Source: Aeromicrobium sp. Leaf245 (GTDB lineage Bacteria; Actinomycetota; Actinomycetes; Propionibacteriales; Nocardioidaceae). From it: a stretch of 64,000 bases of DNA. The notes beneath the pieces were generated by a model that was not told the origin of the DNA, made no database searches, and worked only from the letters and a program-made list of their open reading frames with translations. The stretch lies in NCBI RefSeq assembly GCF_942548115.1, contig NZ_OW824151.1, positions 3,162,001 through 3,226,000 on the forward strand, given 5' to 3'. Shown piece by piece: positions 1 to 8,572 of this stretch. Position 1 is the first letter of the stretch, and each line of letters opens with the position of its first letter. The position numbers and the translations under genes were made by a program.

Positions 1-1236
1 CCCGGCGGGTCCGACCACCGTGGCGCCGACGACGACGTCGCGGGCGGTGTCGACGACGATCTTGACGACGCCCTCGGCGCCCGGGCCGTGGGTGAAACCG
101 CGCGAGCTCTGCGCGAGGTCGGTGGTGGAGACGGCCACGTCGAGACCACGGTCGCGCGCCTGCTTCTCGGTGAGGCCGACGCCGCCGACCTCCGGGTCCG
201 TGAACGTCACCCGCGGGAACGAGGTGTCGTAGTCGGGCAGGTCCTCCCCAAGGATCGCGCGGGCCGCGCGGTCCGCCTGGTACATCGAGACGTGGGTGAA
301 GGCGCCGCGCCCGGCCACGTCACCGACGACCCAGACGCCGTCGGTCGCGAGCATCGCGTCGTCGACCTCGATCGACCGGGCGTCAGGGTCGAGACCGACG
401 GTCTCCAGCCCGAGGTCGCCGATGGACGGCTTCCGTCCGGCCGCCACCAGCACCTGCTCGGCGTGGACGGTGCCCGAGGCAAGGTCGAGGGTGAACTGCG
501 TGCCGTCGTGGGAGACGGAGGTGATGCTGTCGCCCTCGCGCACGTCGATGCCGTCGCGCTCGAACGCACCCCGCAGCACGTCGGAGGCCTCGGGCTCCTC
601 GGGGCCCAGGATCCGGGGTCCGACCTCGACCACCGTGACCTCGCTGCCGAAGCGAGCGAACGCCTGCGCCAGCTCGAGCCCGATCGGCCCGCCACCGATG
701 ACCACGAGGGAGCTCGGCAGGACGGTCGCCTCGAGAGCCTCGTGGTTCGTCCAGAAGGGCGTGCCGGCGAGGCCGTCGATCGGCGGCACCGCGGCCCGGG
801 TCCCCGGGTTGAGCACGACGCCGCGCCGGGCCTCGATGCGCTGCGTCCCCCCACCGGCGACGTCGACCTCGACCACGCCGGGACCGGCCAGCCGACCGTG
901 ACCGCGGACCAGGCGCGCGCCCGACTTCTCGAGCCGCTCGGCGGCCACGGTGTCGTCCCAGTCGTCGGTGGCCTGCTCACGGATGCGCTTCGCGACCACG
1001 GAGAAGTCGGGCTCGACCGTCGCGGCGCCGGCCAGCTCCACCGCGCGCCGGGTCTCCGCGATCGCGCCGGCGGCGCGGATGAACATCTTCGACGGGATGC
1101 AGCCCCAGTAGGGGCACTCACCGCCCACGAGACCGGACTCCACGGCCACGACCTCGAGCCCCTCCCCCGCCAGTCGGGCCGCCAGCGCCTCGCCACCGGG
1201 TCCGAGACCGATCACCACCACGTCGCACGTCGTCAT
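1..1236 (-). CDS. Lipoamide dehydrogenase-like FAD/NAD(P) oxidoreductase (3' end beyond window)
   Basis: The gene is cut by the left edge; 412 codons are visible from an ATG at 1236. It is a class I pyridine nucleotide-disulfide oxidoreductase. The N-terminal FAD motif VVIGLGPGG lies at residues 7-15 and the redox disulfide GGECPYWGCIPSK gives Cys41 and Cys46 with the family CxxxxC spacing. A second Rossmann motif, VVIGGGPIGLELAQAF, sits near residue 170. The C-terminal dimerisation domain with the catalytic His-Glu pair is outside the window. CPYWGC instead of the usual CLNVGC points to the actinobacterial Lpd-like/mercuric reductase-like subgroup rather than the E3 subunit of pyruvate dehydrogenase. 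The position next to a purine nucleoside phosphorylase/sdh region recalls M. tuberculosis lpdA (Rv3303c). A CACGAT hexamer at 1243-1248 lies six bases before the start. The substrate is unknown. Confidence 0.85.
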   Translation of the reverse strand, partial: MTTCDVVVIGLGPGGEALAARLAGEGLEVVAVESGLVGGECPYWGCIPSKMFIRAAGAIAETRRAVELAGAATVEPDFSVVAKRIREQATDDWDDTVAAERLEKSGARLVRGHGRLAGPGVVEVDVAGGGTQRIEARRGVVLNPGTRAAVPPIDGLAGTPFWTNHEALEATVLPSSLVVIGGGPIGLELAQAFARFGSEVTVVEVGPRILGPEEPEASDVLRGAFERDGIDVREGDSITSVSHDGTQFTLDLASGTVHAEQVLVAAGRKPSIGDLGLETVGLDPDARSIEVDDAMLATDGVWVVGDVAGRGAFTHVSMYQADRAARAILGEDLPDYDTSFPRVTFTDPEVGGVGLTEKQARDRGLDVAVSTTDLAQSSRGFTHGPGAEGVVKIVVDTARDVVVGATVVGPAG

Positions 1237-1392
1237 GCCTCCATCGTGGCCCCGCCTTGGTCCTCGCGCAGGACCGGGGCGCGACTCCCGGGTGAACAGA
1301 GCCGCGAAAGGCGGGCGGAGTCGGCCGCCGTGACCTACGCTCACGGAGCCCGCACCCGCGGGACGACCCACATCGCACTCCCGCGGAGCCTC

Positions 1393-3039
1393 ATGTCCCT
1401 GCCTTCCGGCACCTCGTTCCTGCGCACCCCGATCGGCCGTCTGGCCGTCACGGGTGCCGCCACCCTCGTCACGCTCGTCGGCGTCGCGCCGACGGCCATG
1501 GCCGACGAGGACCTCGCTCCCGAGACGTCCTCGACGGACCGGACCACCACCGAGTCGTCCGGCGTCGAGCCGTCCCTCACCTCCGAGCAGGAGCAGGAAG
1601 CGCTCGCCGAGGAGCCCCCCGCAGGTGACGCCGTGGACGGACCTGCGTCCGAGGACGTCGCCGCACCGGCCGAGGAGCCGGTCGAGGTGGCCCCGACGGA
1701 GGACGAGGCCGAGCCCGCCGCCGAGGCCGCGCCGGGGCCCGAGGTGGCCGCCGCCGACACCGAGCTCGTGCTCGCCGACGACACGGGCGACGTCACCGCG
1801 GGCCGGACCGGGACGTTCTACGTCCTCCAGAACGACACCAGCACCGACGCGATCCGCTCGCTCACGATCGAGAGCCAGGGCGAGCACGGCACGGCCTACG
1901 TGGTGGGATCCCGCTTCGAGGAGCCCGGCCAGGACGTACCGGGCGAGGGCTCGCTGCGCGTCGAGTTCGACGCCGACGAGGACTACACCGGACCCGACTC
2001 GTTCACCTACCGCGTGACGACGGCCGACGGCACCACCGCCACGGCCACGGTGGACCTGCAGGTCGAGGCCTACGTCGCACCGCCGGTGAACGCGGACTTC
2101 GGCACCACGAAGTTCCGGGTGGGCGTACAGCTGGCCGACGGGTCCTACGCCCCCCAGGGGACGGCCGGCGGCGTGTTCCGCATCCAGGAGATCCGCGCCG
2201 ACGGTACGACCCCGGATCCCACGACCTGCACGACGTTCACCACCTTCGAGTTCGGCCCCGGTTCGTCGAGGTGCAGCGAGCGCGAGGGGAACCCCGGCTC
2301 GACCTACGTCATCACCCAGGAGTCGGCCGCGCCCGGCGCCATCGCCTCGCCGCGTCGGCGCGTGATCGACCCGTGCACGGAGGAGACACCCGAGTACTGC
2401 TTCTTCTTCAGTCCCGGTGAGTCCTCCGACAGCGCCGTCGCCCTGTTCACGAACGCGGGCGCGATCCTCCCCGATGCCGTCGACGACGAGGACGAGTCCT
2501 TCGACGGCGACCCGGTCGACGTCGACGTGCTCGCCAACGACGACAGCGAGGACCCGGGCACGACGCTGGACGTCGCGTCCCAGCCCGACGGCGGCACCGC
2601 CGAGCTGGTGGGCGAGGCCACGGTTCCGACGCCGGAGCCGGGCCCGGACGACCGCGTCGGCGTGCTGGCCGTGCCGAGCGCGGGCACCCAGCGGATCCGC
2701 TACACGCCGGAGCCGGGCTTCGAGGGCGTGGACACCTTCACCTACCGCCTCACCAACGGCAACGGGTCCGACACGGCCACGGTCAGCGTGCTGGTCAGCG
2801 ACAACGGTGCCGTCACGCCGGTCGACCCCACCGACCCGGACGACTCCGATGACGGCGAGAACGCCTCGGACGGCGAAGGTGCCGGTTCGGGAGGCGATCG
2901 CGTCCGACCCGCCGCAGCCGGTCTTCCCTCGACCGGTGGACCCGATGCGGGCCTGCTGGCCCTCGGCGGAGCACTGCTCGCGACCGGTGCGGTCGCTGTC
3001 GCGGGGAGCCGACGCCGCAGGGACGCCGCGGGTGCCTGA
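1393..3039 (+). CDS. LPXTG cell-wall-anchored protein with Ig-like repeats
   Basis: This 548-residue surface protein has an N-terminal signal peptide (hydrophobic stretch about residues 15-35, ending in APTAMA) followed by a low-complexity Glu/Ala/Pro-rich acidic region to about residue 125. Two tandem-95/Big_9-like beta-sandwich repeats follow (about 125-230 and 365-470), each ending in a DSFTYR/DTFTYR strand. Between them is a region with four or more Cys that resembles a prealbumin/SpaA-like fold. An acidic Asp/Ser linker leads to the sorting signal LPSTG at 511-515, a hydrophobic segment and a RRRR tail. Sortase would anchor it to peptidoglycan; no sortase is in the window. The ATG at 1393 follows CGGAG; the open frame continues upstream to 88, but that part is antisense to the flavoprotein gene. 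Its stop overlaps the next gene by eight bases. Adhesin or structural function is inference. Confidence 0.85.
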   Translation: MSLPSGTSFLRTPIGRLAVTGAATLVTLVGVAPTAMADEDLAPETSSTDRTTTESSGVEPSLTSEQEQEALAEEPPAGDAVDGPASEDVAAPAEEPVEVAPTEDEAEPAAEAAPGPEVAAADTELVLADDTGDVTAGRTGTFYVLQNDTSTDAIRSLTIESQGEHGTAYVVGSRFEEPGQDVPGEGSLRVEFDADEDYTGPDSFTYRVTTADGTTATATVDLQVEAYVAPPVNADFGTTKFRVGVQLADGSYAPQGTAGGVFRIQEIRADGTTPDPTTCTTFTTFEFGPGSSRCSEREGNPGSTYVITQESAAPGAIASPRRRVIDPCTEETPEYCFFFSPGESSDSAVALFTNAGAILPDAVDDEDESFDGDPVDVDVLANDDSEDPGTTLDVASQPDGGTAELVGEATVPTPEPGPDDRVGVLAVPSAGTQRIRYTPEPGFEGVDTFTYRLTNGNGSDTATVSVLVSDNGAVTPVDPTDPDDSDDGENASDGEGAGSGGDRVRPAAAGLPSTGGPDAGLLALGGALLATGAVAVAGSRRRRDAAGA

Positions 3040-3697
3040 CGACGCACCCGCGTTCCCGATCTGGCACGTGCGTGTCGTCGACCCCGACGGCGCGCTCGTG
3101 CGGGTCTCGCTCGTCCAGTCCGACCGGCACGCCGACGGGACCGCGCTGACGGTTCCCGAGTCGGGGGCCGGGCCGGAGGAAGCCGCGGGCGTCGTCGCCG
3201 TCGCACACCTGACCGACGGGCTCGTGTCCCGGCTCGAGGTGACGGCGGACGCGGCACCCAAGGCACCTCCTCTCTGGTTCGTGGAGGTCCCGGAGCCTGA
3301 GCCGGCGTCCGGTCCGCCCGCGACGTCGATCGTGGCGTTCACCGGTGGCGACGTCGAGGAGACGGCTCTCCTGACGGTGCGCCAGGCGCAGCACCATGGC
3401 ATCCAGTCGGCCGAGCAGGTCGGCGCGTTCCGCTGGATCCCGCACTCGGGCTTCGGCGACCAGCTCTACGTGGCCCCGTCGTGGCGGAGGCGGACCATCG
3501 GCACGGGTCTGCTCGCTGCGGGCGGTGTCCTGTCACTCGCGCGCGGGTGGCCCCGACCGTGGGGCGACGGCCAGCGCACGGCCGAGGGCGACCGCATGCG
3601 CCAGGTCGCCCGCTGGGCGCACCTCAGCCAGGAGCTCACCCACCTGATGCCGCCCATGACTCCCTTCGAGGAGCGCGGGGACGCGCCACCCCGATAG
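3032..3697 (+). CDS. GNAT-like acetyltransferase domain protein
   Basis: A 221-residue protein starting at a GTG inside the end of the LPXTG gene, which implies coupled translation. Most of it is unfamiliar. Near residues 150-175 it has VAPSWRRRTIGTGLLAAGG, which fits the acetyl-CoA-binding loop and helix of GNAT N-acetyltransferases (usual form V.P..RR.GIG..LL). The first 110 residues look like a mixed beta region with acidic and Pro-rich segments. The substrate cannot be read from sequence. The overlap with the surface protein suggests a shared transcript, not necessarily a shared function. Alternative: a GNAT-derived protein without activity. Confidence 0.65.
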   Translation: MPDDAPAFPIWHVRVVDPDGALVRVSLVQSDRHADGTALTVPESGAGPEEAAGVVAVAHLTDGLVSRLEVTADAAPKAPPLWFVEVPEPEPASGPPATSIVAFTGGDVEETALLTVRQAQHHGIQSAEQVGAFRWIPHSGFGDQLYVAPSWRRRTIGTGLLAAGGVLSLARGWPRPWGDGQRTAEGDRMRQVARWAHLSQELTHLMPPMTPFEERGDAPPR

Positions 3698-3704
3698 TGG
3701 TCGG

Positions 3705-4652
3705 CTACCGCGGGCCGTGCGTCTGCAGGAACAGCACGGGGCCGTCGAGGGCGCTCCCGCGGATCGCGGCGAGCGCCTTGGCCGTGTAGACAGGCTCGAG
3801 CTCCAGGCCCTGGTCTGCGGCCCAGGCGCGGGCCTCCTCGGCCTCGGGCGTCAGGGCACCGTAGGTCTCGCCGAGCCACGACGCGTCGGCGACGAGGTCG
3901 CGCGGACCGATGCGCTCCTCCACGAGAGCGCCCCGGGTGCGCAGGAGTGCGGCCGTCTGGTCGGCCAGGCGCGCGATGGTGACGGCGTCGAGGCGGAAGG
4001 CGTCGTTGACGACGATGCCCAGCACCCGCGAGCGCAGACCCGCCATGCGCAGCCCGAGCGTGAGGCCGGCGGCCGTTCCACCGGACCCGACCGCCGTCAC
4101 GACGGTGGCCGGCTCGGGCAGCAGACCGGCCCGGACCTGCTCCGCGATCTCGAGGGCGGTCTCGACGTACCCGAGGCTGCCGACCGCGGTCGATCCGCCG
4201 GCCGGGACGTAGTGCGGCAGACGCAGTCCGTCGGCGTAGCGCGCGAGCAGGAGGGGCGCGGTGCGCCTCAGGCTTCGCACCGACCGGAACCGGTGGATGT
4301 CGGCACCGGAGGCGTCGAGGCGTCGTGTCTGCTCGCGCACGTGGTCGTCGACCGGCTGGTCGACGAGGCCGAGCACCACGCGCAGCCCGTGCTCGCGTCC
4401 GTAGAGCGCGGCGGCGAGACCCCAGTGGGTCCCGATGCCACCCACGGTGAACATCACTCTGCGGCGCCGACGTTGGAGCTCGGGGATGATCCACTCGAGC
4501 TTGCGGACCTTGTTGCCACCCCACCCGCCGTCGCCGAAGCCCGCCTCGTCCTTGACCCAGAATCCGTCGAGCTCCCGCACCGGCGTGGGGCCGGTCCCGA
4601 GCCGGACCCACGGCAGGTCGGCGTCCGGGAAGCGGCGCGCGAGGAAGGTCAT
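3705..4652 (-). CDS. PLP-dependent ACC deaminase/D-cysteine desulfhydrase family protein
   Basis: This 315-residue fold-type II PLP enzyme belongs to the 1-aminocyclopropane-1-carboxylate deaminase/D-cysteine desulfhydrase family. WVKDEAGFGDGGWGGNKVRK (about residues 33-52) contains the Lys expected to bind PLP in GNKVRK. VGSGGTAAGLTLG (about 175-187) is the phosphate-binding glycine loop, and the C-terminus has the family-typical EPVYTAKAL. These enzymes split D-cysteine, ACC or related amino acids to ammonia and a keto acid; which one is undetermined. The ATG overlaps the TGA of the upstream subtilase gene (ATGA), so it is the last gene of a three-gene minus-strand operon. An in-frame extension to 5033 is only the shadow of the subtilase gene. 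Confidence 0.85.
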   Translation of the reverse strand: MTFLARRFPDADLPWVRLGTGPTPVRELDGFWVKDEAGFGDGGWGGNKVRKLEWIIPELQRRRRRVMFTVGGIGTHWGLAAALYGREHGLRVVLGLVDQPVDDHVREQTRRLDASGADIHRFRSVRSLRRTAPLLLARYADGLRLPHYVPAGGSTAVGSLGYVETALEIAEQVRAGLLPEPATVVTAVGSGGTAAGLTLGLRMAGLRSRVLGIVVNDAFRLDAVTIARLADQTAALLRTRGALVEERIGPRDLVADASWLGETYGALTPEAEEARAWAADQGLELEPVYTAKALAAIRGSALDGPVLFLQTHGPR

Positions 4653-5857
4653 CCCACCAGGGCCCTCACGTCGAGCAGGCCGGCGCCGTACGTCCGGTCC
4701 TTGCCGCGGGCGCCGAGGTCGCGGGCCGTGCTCTCGAGGCGCGCGGCCACCGTGCCGGCGCTCCAGCCACGCCGGCTCATGGCCATCGCCGCTGCGGCGG
4801 CCACGTGCGGCGCCGCCATCGACGTGCCGCTGAGCGAGCAGTAGTAGGTCCCGGAGCAGCCCACCCTGTTCTGCCTCGGCACGGTGGACCAGATGCCGCC
4901 CCCCGGAGCGGCGACGTCGACCCAGGATCCGCAGCTGCTGAAGCGCGAGGCGGCGAGCGAGGAGTCGAGCGACCCGACCCCGACGACTCCTGCGTAGGCG
5001 GCGGGGTACTGCGTGCGTACGAACAGGCCGCACCCGGTGTTCCCGGCCGCGGCGACCACGAGCACGCCCCTGCGCTGGGCGTAGGCCACGGCCTGCCGCA
5101 CGGCGGGGTCGTCGCCCGGGATGCTCAGCGAGAGGTTGATGACGTGAGGCCGACGGTCGGCCGCACGCACGATGCCGCGCGCGACCGCGTCGCTCGTGCC
5201 GCGGCCCGCGGAGTCGAGCACCCTGATCGGCAGGATGGCCGCGCGGGGCGCGAGTCCGGCCACCCCACGACTATTGCCCGCGACGGCGGCCACGATGCCG
5301 GCCACGTGCGTGCCGTGGCCGTTGGGGTCGGCCGCGCTGGTGCCGGGAGCCAGCACGTCGTAGCCCGCCCCGACGTTGCCCCTGAGGTCGCTGTGCGTGG
5401 CGTCGACCCCGGTGTCGAGGACGGCGACGACCGCACGCCTCGTGGTCCTGGTGGCGGCGCCGTTCGCCCGCGTCCAGACGGTCTCGGCCTGGAGCCGGGT
5501 CAGGCCCCACTGCCGGGGGCGGAGCGTGTCGTTCGACGCGGTCGTGCGCACGGGCAGCGCGACCGACACCGCGTCGACGTCGCGGTCGCGCAGCGCACGG
5601 GCCACGAGCAGCCTGGCTCGATCGCGACTGGACACGACGGTGGTGCTGATCTCAGGTCGACCCTGGGGTCCGAGGGTCGTGGTGACCACGCGCAACGGCT
5701 GGCCGTCCGCGGCGCGGGCCACGATCCGCTCCGCCGTCCGGTCCACCGGCGGCTCGTCCGACGCGGCGACCGGAGTGATCCCGGACGCCAGGAGACCGGC
5801 GACCGTCGCGGCGAGGACGGTCACAGCGACAGGGGGACGACGACGTCGGGGCGTCAC
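4649..5857 (-). CDS. Secreted subtilisin-like serine protease (S8)
   Basis: A 402-residue secreted protease with an Arg-rich start and signal peptide (about residues 1-32, ending PVAA), a short pro-region containing an inhibitor-like segment (about 45-105), and a peptidase S8 domain. The catalytic triad is visible: Asp148 in VAVLDTGVD, His181 in NGHGTHVAG and Ser346 in SGTSMAAPHVA; the oxyanion Asn is in AAAGNTGC. There is no C-terminal anchor. The GTG start at 5857 lies nine bases after the stop of the PGPGW gene. Mycosin-type proteases would have a C-terminal membrane helix, which is absent, and no ESX genes are nearby. A general extracellular protease is the best description. Confidence 0.92.
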   Translation of the reverse strand: MTPRRRRPPVAVTVLAATVAGLLASGITPVAASDEPPVDRTAERIVARAADGQPLRVVTTTLGPQGRPEISTTVVSSRDRARLLVARALRDRDVDAVSVALPVRTTASNDTLRPRQWGLTRLQAETVWTRANGAATRTTRRAVVAVLDTGVDATHSDLRGNVGAGYDVLAPGTSAADPNGHGTHVAGIVAAVAGNSRGVAGLAPRAAILPIRVLDSAGRGTSDAVARGIVRAADRRPHVINLSLSIPGDDPAVRQAVAYAQRRGVLVVAAAGNTGCGLFVRTQYPAAYAGVVGVGSLDSSLAASRFSSCGSWVDVAAPGGGIWSTVPRQNRVGCSGTYYCSLSGTSMAAPHVAAAAAMAMSRRGWSAGTVAARLESTARDLGARGKDRTYGAGLLDVRALVG

Positions 5858-5866
5858 GGGCGAAGA

Positions 5867-6316
5867 CTACCGCGTTCGCCAGCGCCGCACGCTGTAGACG
5901 AGCAGACCCCACGCCACCACCGCGGAGGCCATCAGCCCCAGGCCCGTGGCCCATCCAGCCGCGGGGAGCCGGGGTCCGAAGCCGACGCCGAGCACGCTGA
6001 ACTCCGGGATCGTCGGCGACATCCACCACACGACGCCGAGCGCGAACAGCCACACCCCGCCGAGGGCGCTGAGGGTGATGCGCGGCCAGGTGGCGACGCC
6101 GAAGCGCGCCGCCTCGATCGCCTTCTCGCGCACGGGCCCCAGTACCCGCCGCGCCCAGGCGTGCTGGCGCGAGAGCACCGTGATGCCCGCGAGGATGATC
6201 AGGAGGCCGGGTCCCGGGAGCGGCCACAGGATGATCCCCACCACGACCAGGACCCAGCCCAACGTCTCGGTGGCGACACGCTCGAGCACGCCGCGCTCAC
6301 GACGCTGCTGCTTCAT
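5867..6316 (-). CDS. PGPGW/TIGR02611 family membrane protein
   Basis: A 149-residue membrane protein. After a short basic N-terminus, residues 18-42 form a helix with WPLPGPGLLIILAGI, the signature of the PGPGW (TIGR02611) family. A basic cytoplasmic loop follows, then two more hydrophobic segments (about 75-100 and 117-140). The family occurs widely in actinobacteria without a proven role. It is the first gene of an operon with the secreted protease (nine-base gap) and the PLP enzyme. The ATG at 6316 was chosen because the family motif starts soon after it; the longer frame to 6436 adds no recognisable sequence. A CATCCT hexamer lies six bases upstream. Confidence 0.8.
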   Translation of the reverse strand: MKQQRRERGVLERVATETLGWVLVVVGIILWPLPGPGLLIILAGITVLSRQHAWARRVLGPVREKAIEAARFGVATWPRITLSALGGVWLFALGVVWWMSPTIPEFSVLGVGFGPRLPAAGWATGLGLMASAVVAWGLLVYSVRRWRTR

Positions 6317-6459
6317 GGCCACAGGATGCCCTAGTCCACCCACACCGGGGCACGGACCTGGTGCGGTCCTGGACACACCGATCCACGGTGGCCACGGCAT
6401 CGAATGGTTCTCGCGGACCCCGGATGGCGGGTCCACGCCGACCAGACCAGGATTGACCC

Positions 6460-7767
6460 ATGAACAAGGCCGCCGCCCTGCTGTCCCTCGCCGAGGAAGC
6501 CCTCGACATGTCCCTGCCCGTCCGGCTCCGGCTCTGGGACGGCAGCGAGGCCGGACCGGCCGACGCTCCCGTGCTGGTGCTGCGCGACAAGCGCGCCGTG
6601 CGGCACGTGCTGCACTCCCCCGGTGAGCTCGGCGTCGCCCGCGCCTACGTGCAGGGAGACCTCGACCTCGAGGGCGACCTGGCCGATGGCCTGCGCACCA
6701 TGTGGGAGGCGGTCCGCGTGGCCCGCGAGGCCGACGGCAAGGCCGGTCGGCCGAAGATCAGCCTGCGCCTCAAGCTGCGCGGCGCCTACCTCGCGGTGCG
6801 CCTGGGCGCCATCGGCCGACGCCCCGCCGCACCGGCCGCCGAGTCGAACCTGACCGGCGAGCTGCACAGCCGCGAGCGTGACCGGGCGGCCATCAGCCAC
6901 CACTACGACCTGTCGAACGACTTCTACGAGCTCATCCTCGACCCGCAGATGGCCTACTCCAGCGGGTTCCACGCCGATCCGTCGATGTCCCTCGAGGAGG
7001 CGCAGACGGCCAAGCTCGACCTCGTCTGCCGCAAGCTCGGGCTGCGACCGGGCATGCGGATGCTCGACATCGGCTCCGGCTGGGGCTCGCTCAGCCTGCA
7101 CGCCGCCGCGCACTACGGCGTGCACGTCACCGGCGTGACGCTGTCGTCGGAGCAGCGCGACTACGTCATGAAGCGCGCCGCCGAGCGTGGGCTGCAGGGC
7201 CGCGTCGACGTGAGCCTGCGCCACTTCCGCGACCTCGCCGGAGCGGGCGTGGCCGACGGGACGATCGACGCCATCGCCTCCATCGAGATGGGCGAGCACG
7301 TGGGCGACGAGGAGTACGTGGTGTTCACCGAGTCGATCCAGCGCTACCTGCGCCCCGGCGGACGCGTGCTCATCCAGCAGATGTCGCGCAGCAACGACGC
7401 GCCCGGCGACCGTCCCGGTGGCGGACCGTTCATCGAGACGTACATCGCCCCCGACATGCACATGAAGCCGATCGCGAAGACCATCGGCCTCATCGCCGGT
7501 GCCGGCCTGGAGATCCGCGACGTGCAGGCCATGCGCGAGCACTACCCGCAGACCGTCGCCGGGTGGGCCGCCAACCTGGAGGAGAACTGGACCACGGCCG
7601 TGGCCCTCGTCGGTGAGGAGACCGCCCGCGTGTGGCGCCTCTACCTGGCCGGCGGGTCGCTCGCCTTCGAGGAGAATCGCATGGGCGTCGACCAGATCCT
7701 GGCCGTGAAGCCCTCCCCCGCCGGCCGCAGCGACATGCCGGCCAGCCCCCTGGAGTGGTTGGCTTGA
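6460..7767 (+). CDS. Cyclopropane-fatty-acyl-phospholipid synthase family methyltransferase
   Basis: A 435-residue SAM-dependent lipid methyltransferase of the CFA synthase family (usual length 380-440). The N-terminal 130 residues are the lipid-binding domain. HYDLSNDFYELILDPQMAYS (about 149-168) is the family hallmark, MLDIGSGWGSLSLHAA (about 203-218) is the SAM-binding loop, and SIEMGEHVG contains the conserved Glu region. Such enzymes add a methyl or methylene from SAM across the double bond of membrane phospholipid acyl chains; related actinobacterial enzymes make 10-methyl or cyclopropane chains. The stop overlaps the TTG start of the DUF1295 gene, so the two are translationally coupled. 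The exact product is not determinable here. Confidence 0.92.
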   Translation: MNKAAALLSLAEEALDMSLPVRLRLWDGSEAGPADAPVLVLRDKRAVRHVLHSPGELGVARAYVQGDLDLEGDLADGLRTMWEAVRVAREADGKAGRPKISLRLKLRGAYLAVRLGAIGRRPAAPAAESNLTGELHSRERDRAAISHHYDLSNDFYELILDPQMAYSSGFHADPSMSLEEAQTAKLDLVCRKLGLRPGMRMLDIGSGWGSLSLHAAAHYGVHVTGVTLSSEQRDYVMKRAAERGLQGRVDVSLRHFRDLAGAGVADGTIDAIASIEMGEHVGDEEYVVFTESIQRYLRPGGRVLIQQMSRSNDAPGDRPGGGPFIETYIAPDMHMKPIAKTIGLIAGAGLEIRDVQAMREHYPQTVAGWAANLEENWTTAVALVGEETARVWRLYLAGGSLAFEENRMGVDQILAVKPSPAGRSDMPASPLEWLA

Positions 7768-8570
7768 TCGCCAACGACACCTCGCACGCGCTGGTCACGC
7801 TCGGCTTCGGCCTGCTCACGGTCGTCGTCCTCATGGCCGTCTGCATGGCCATCTCGGTGCGCATCCAGAAGCTCACCGTAGTCGACACCGCGTGGCCGCT
7901 GGGCTTCGTGGCGGTGGCCGTCGTCTCGGTCTTCGTGACCGGCTACGGCGACGGGATGCCGGGGACCCAGCTGCTGCTGCTCGTGCTCACCGCCGTGTGG
8001 GGCGTGCGGCTCGCGGTGTACCTGCACCACCGCAACAGCGGCAAGGACGAGGACCCCCGCTATGCCGAGCTGGCCGAGAAGGACGGACGCTCGTTCGGAC
8101 AGGTCGCGCTCACCCGGGTGTTCCTCCCCCAGGGCATCGCGATGTTCCTCGTGGCCACGCCGGTGATGGTGGGCATGAACAACGTCGGCACGATCGGCTG
8201 GCTCGGCTGGCTGGGCGCAGCCGTGTGGGCCGTCGGTCTGTTCTTCGAGGCCGTGGGCGACTGGCAGCTGGCCCGGTTCAAGAAGGACCCCGAGAACAAG
8301 GGCCAGGTCATGGACCAGGGCCTCTGGCGCTACACCCGGCACCCGAACTACTTCGGCGACGCCTGCGTGTGGACCGGCATCTGGATCGTGGCGGCGTCGT
8401 CGTGGGCCGGTGTGGCCACGGTGATCAGCCCGATCGCCATGACGATCTTCCTCACGAAGGTCACAGGAGCCTCGCTCAACGAGAAGGGCATGAAGCGCAC
8501 CAAGCCCGGCTACGACGACTACGTCCGTCGCACGAGCGGCTTCATCCCCCTGCCCCCGAAGAAGGCGTGA
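7764..8570 (+). CDS. DUF1295 / steroid 5-alpha-reductase-like membrane protein
   Basis: A 268-residue polytopic membrane protein (about seven helices) of the DUF1295 family, related to the C-terminal domain of steroid 5-alpha reductases and isoprenylcysteine methyltransferases. The hallmark LWRYTRHPNYFGDACVW (about residues 186-202) is the NADPH-binding segment of this fold. The TTG at 7764 overlaps the stop of the CFA-type gene and has GGAG eight bases before it; a GTG at 7755 is a less likely alternative. The coupling suggests it acts on the same lipid as the methyltransferase, for example by reducing a methylene or unsaturated intermediate; that role is inference. Confidence 0.85.
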   Translation: MIANDTSHALVTLGFGLLTVVVLMAVCMAISVRIQKLTVVDTAWPLGFVAVAVVSVFVTGYGDGMPGTQLLLLVLTAVWGVRLAVYLHHRNSGKDEDPRYAELAEKDGRSFGQVALTRVFLPQGIAMFLVATPVMVGMNNVGTIGWLGWLGAAVWAVGLFFEAVGDWQLARFKKDPENKGQVMDQGLWRYTRHPNYFGDACVWTGIWIVAASSWAGVATVISPIAMTIFLTKVTGASLNEKGMKRTKPGYDDYVRRTSGFIPLPPKKA

Positions 8571-8572
8571 CG

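Noticed and set aside
88-1392. N-terminal extension of the LPXTG protein
   Set aside because: This part is antisense to the flavoprotein gene; a signal peptide starts at the ATG at 1393, preceded by CGGAG.
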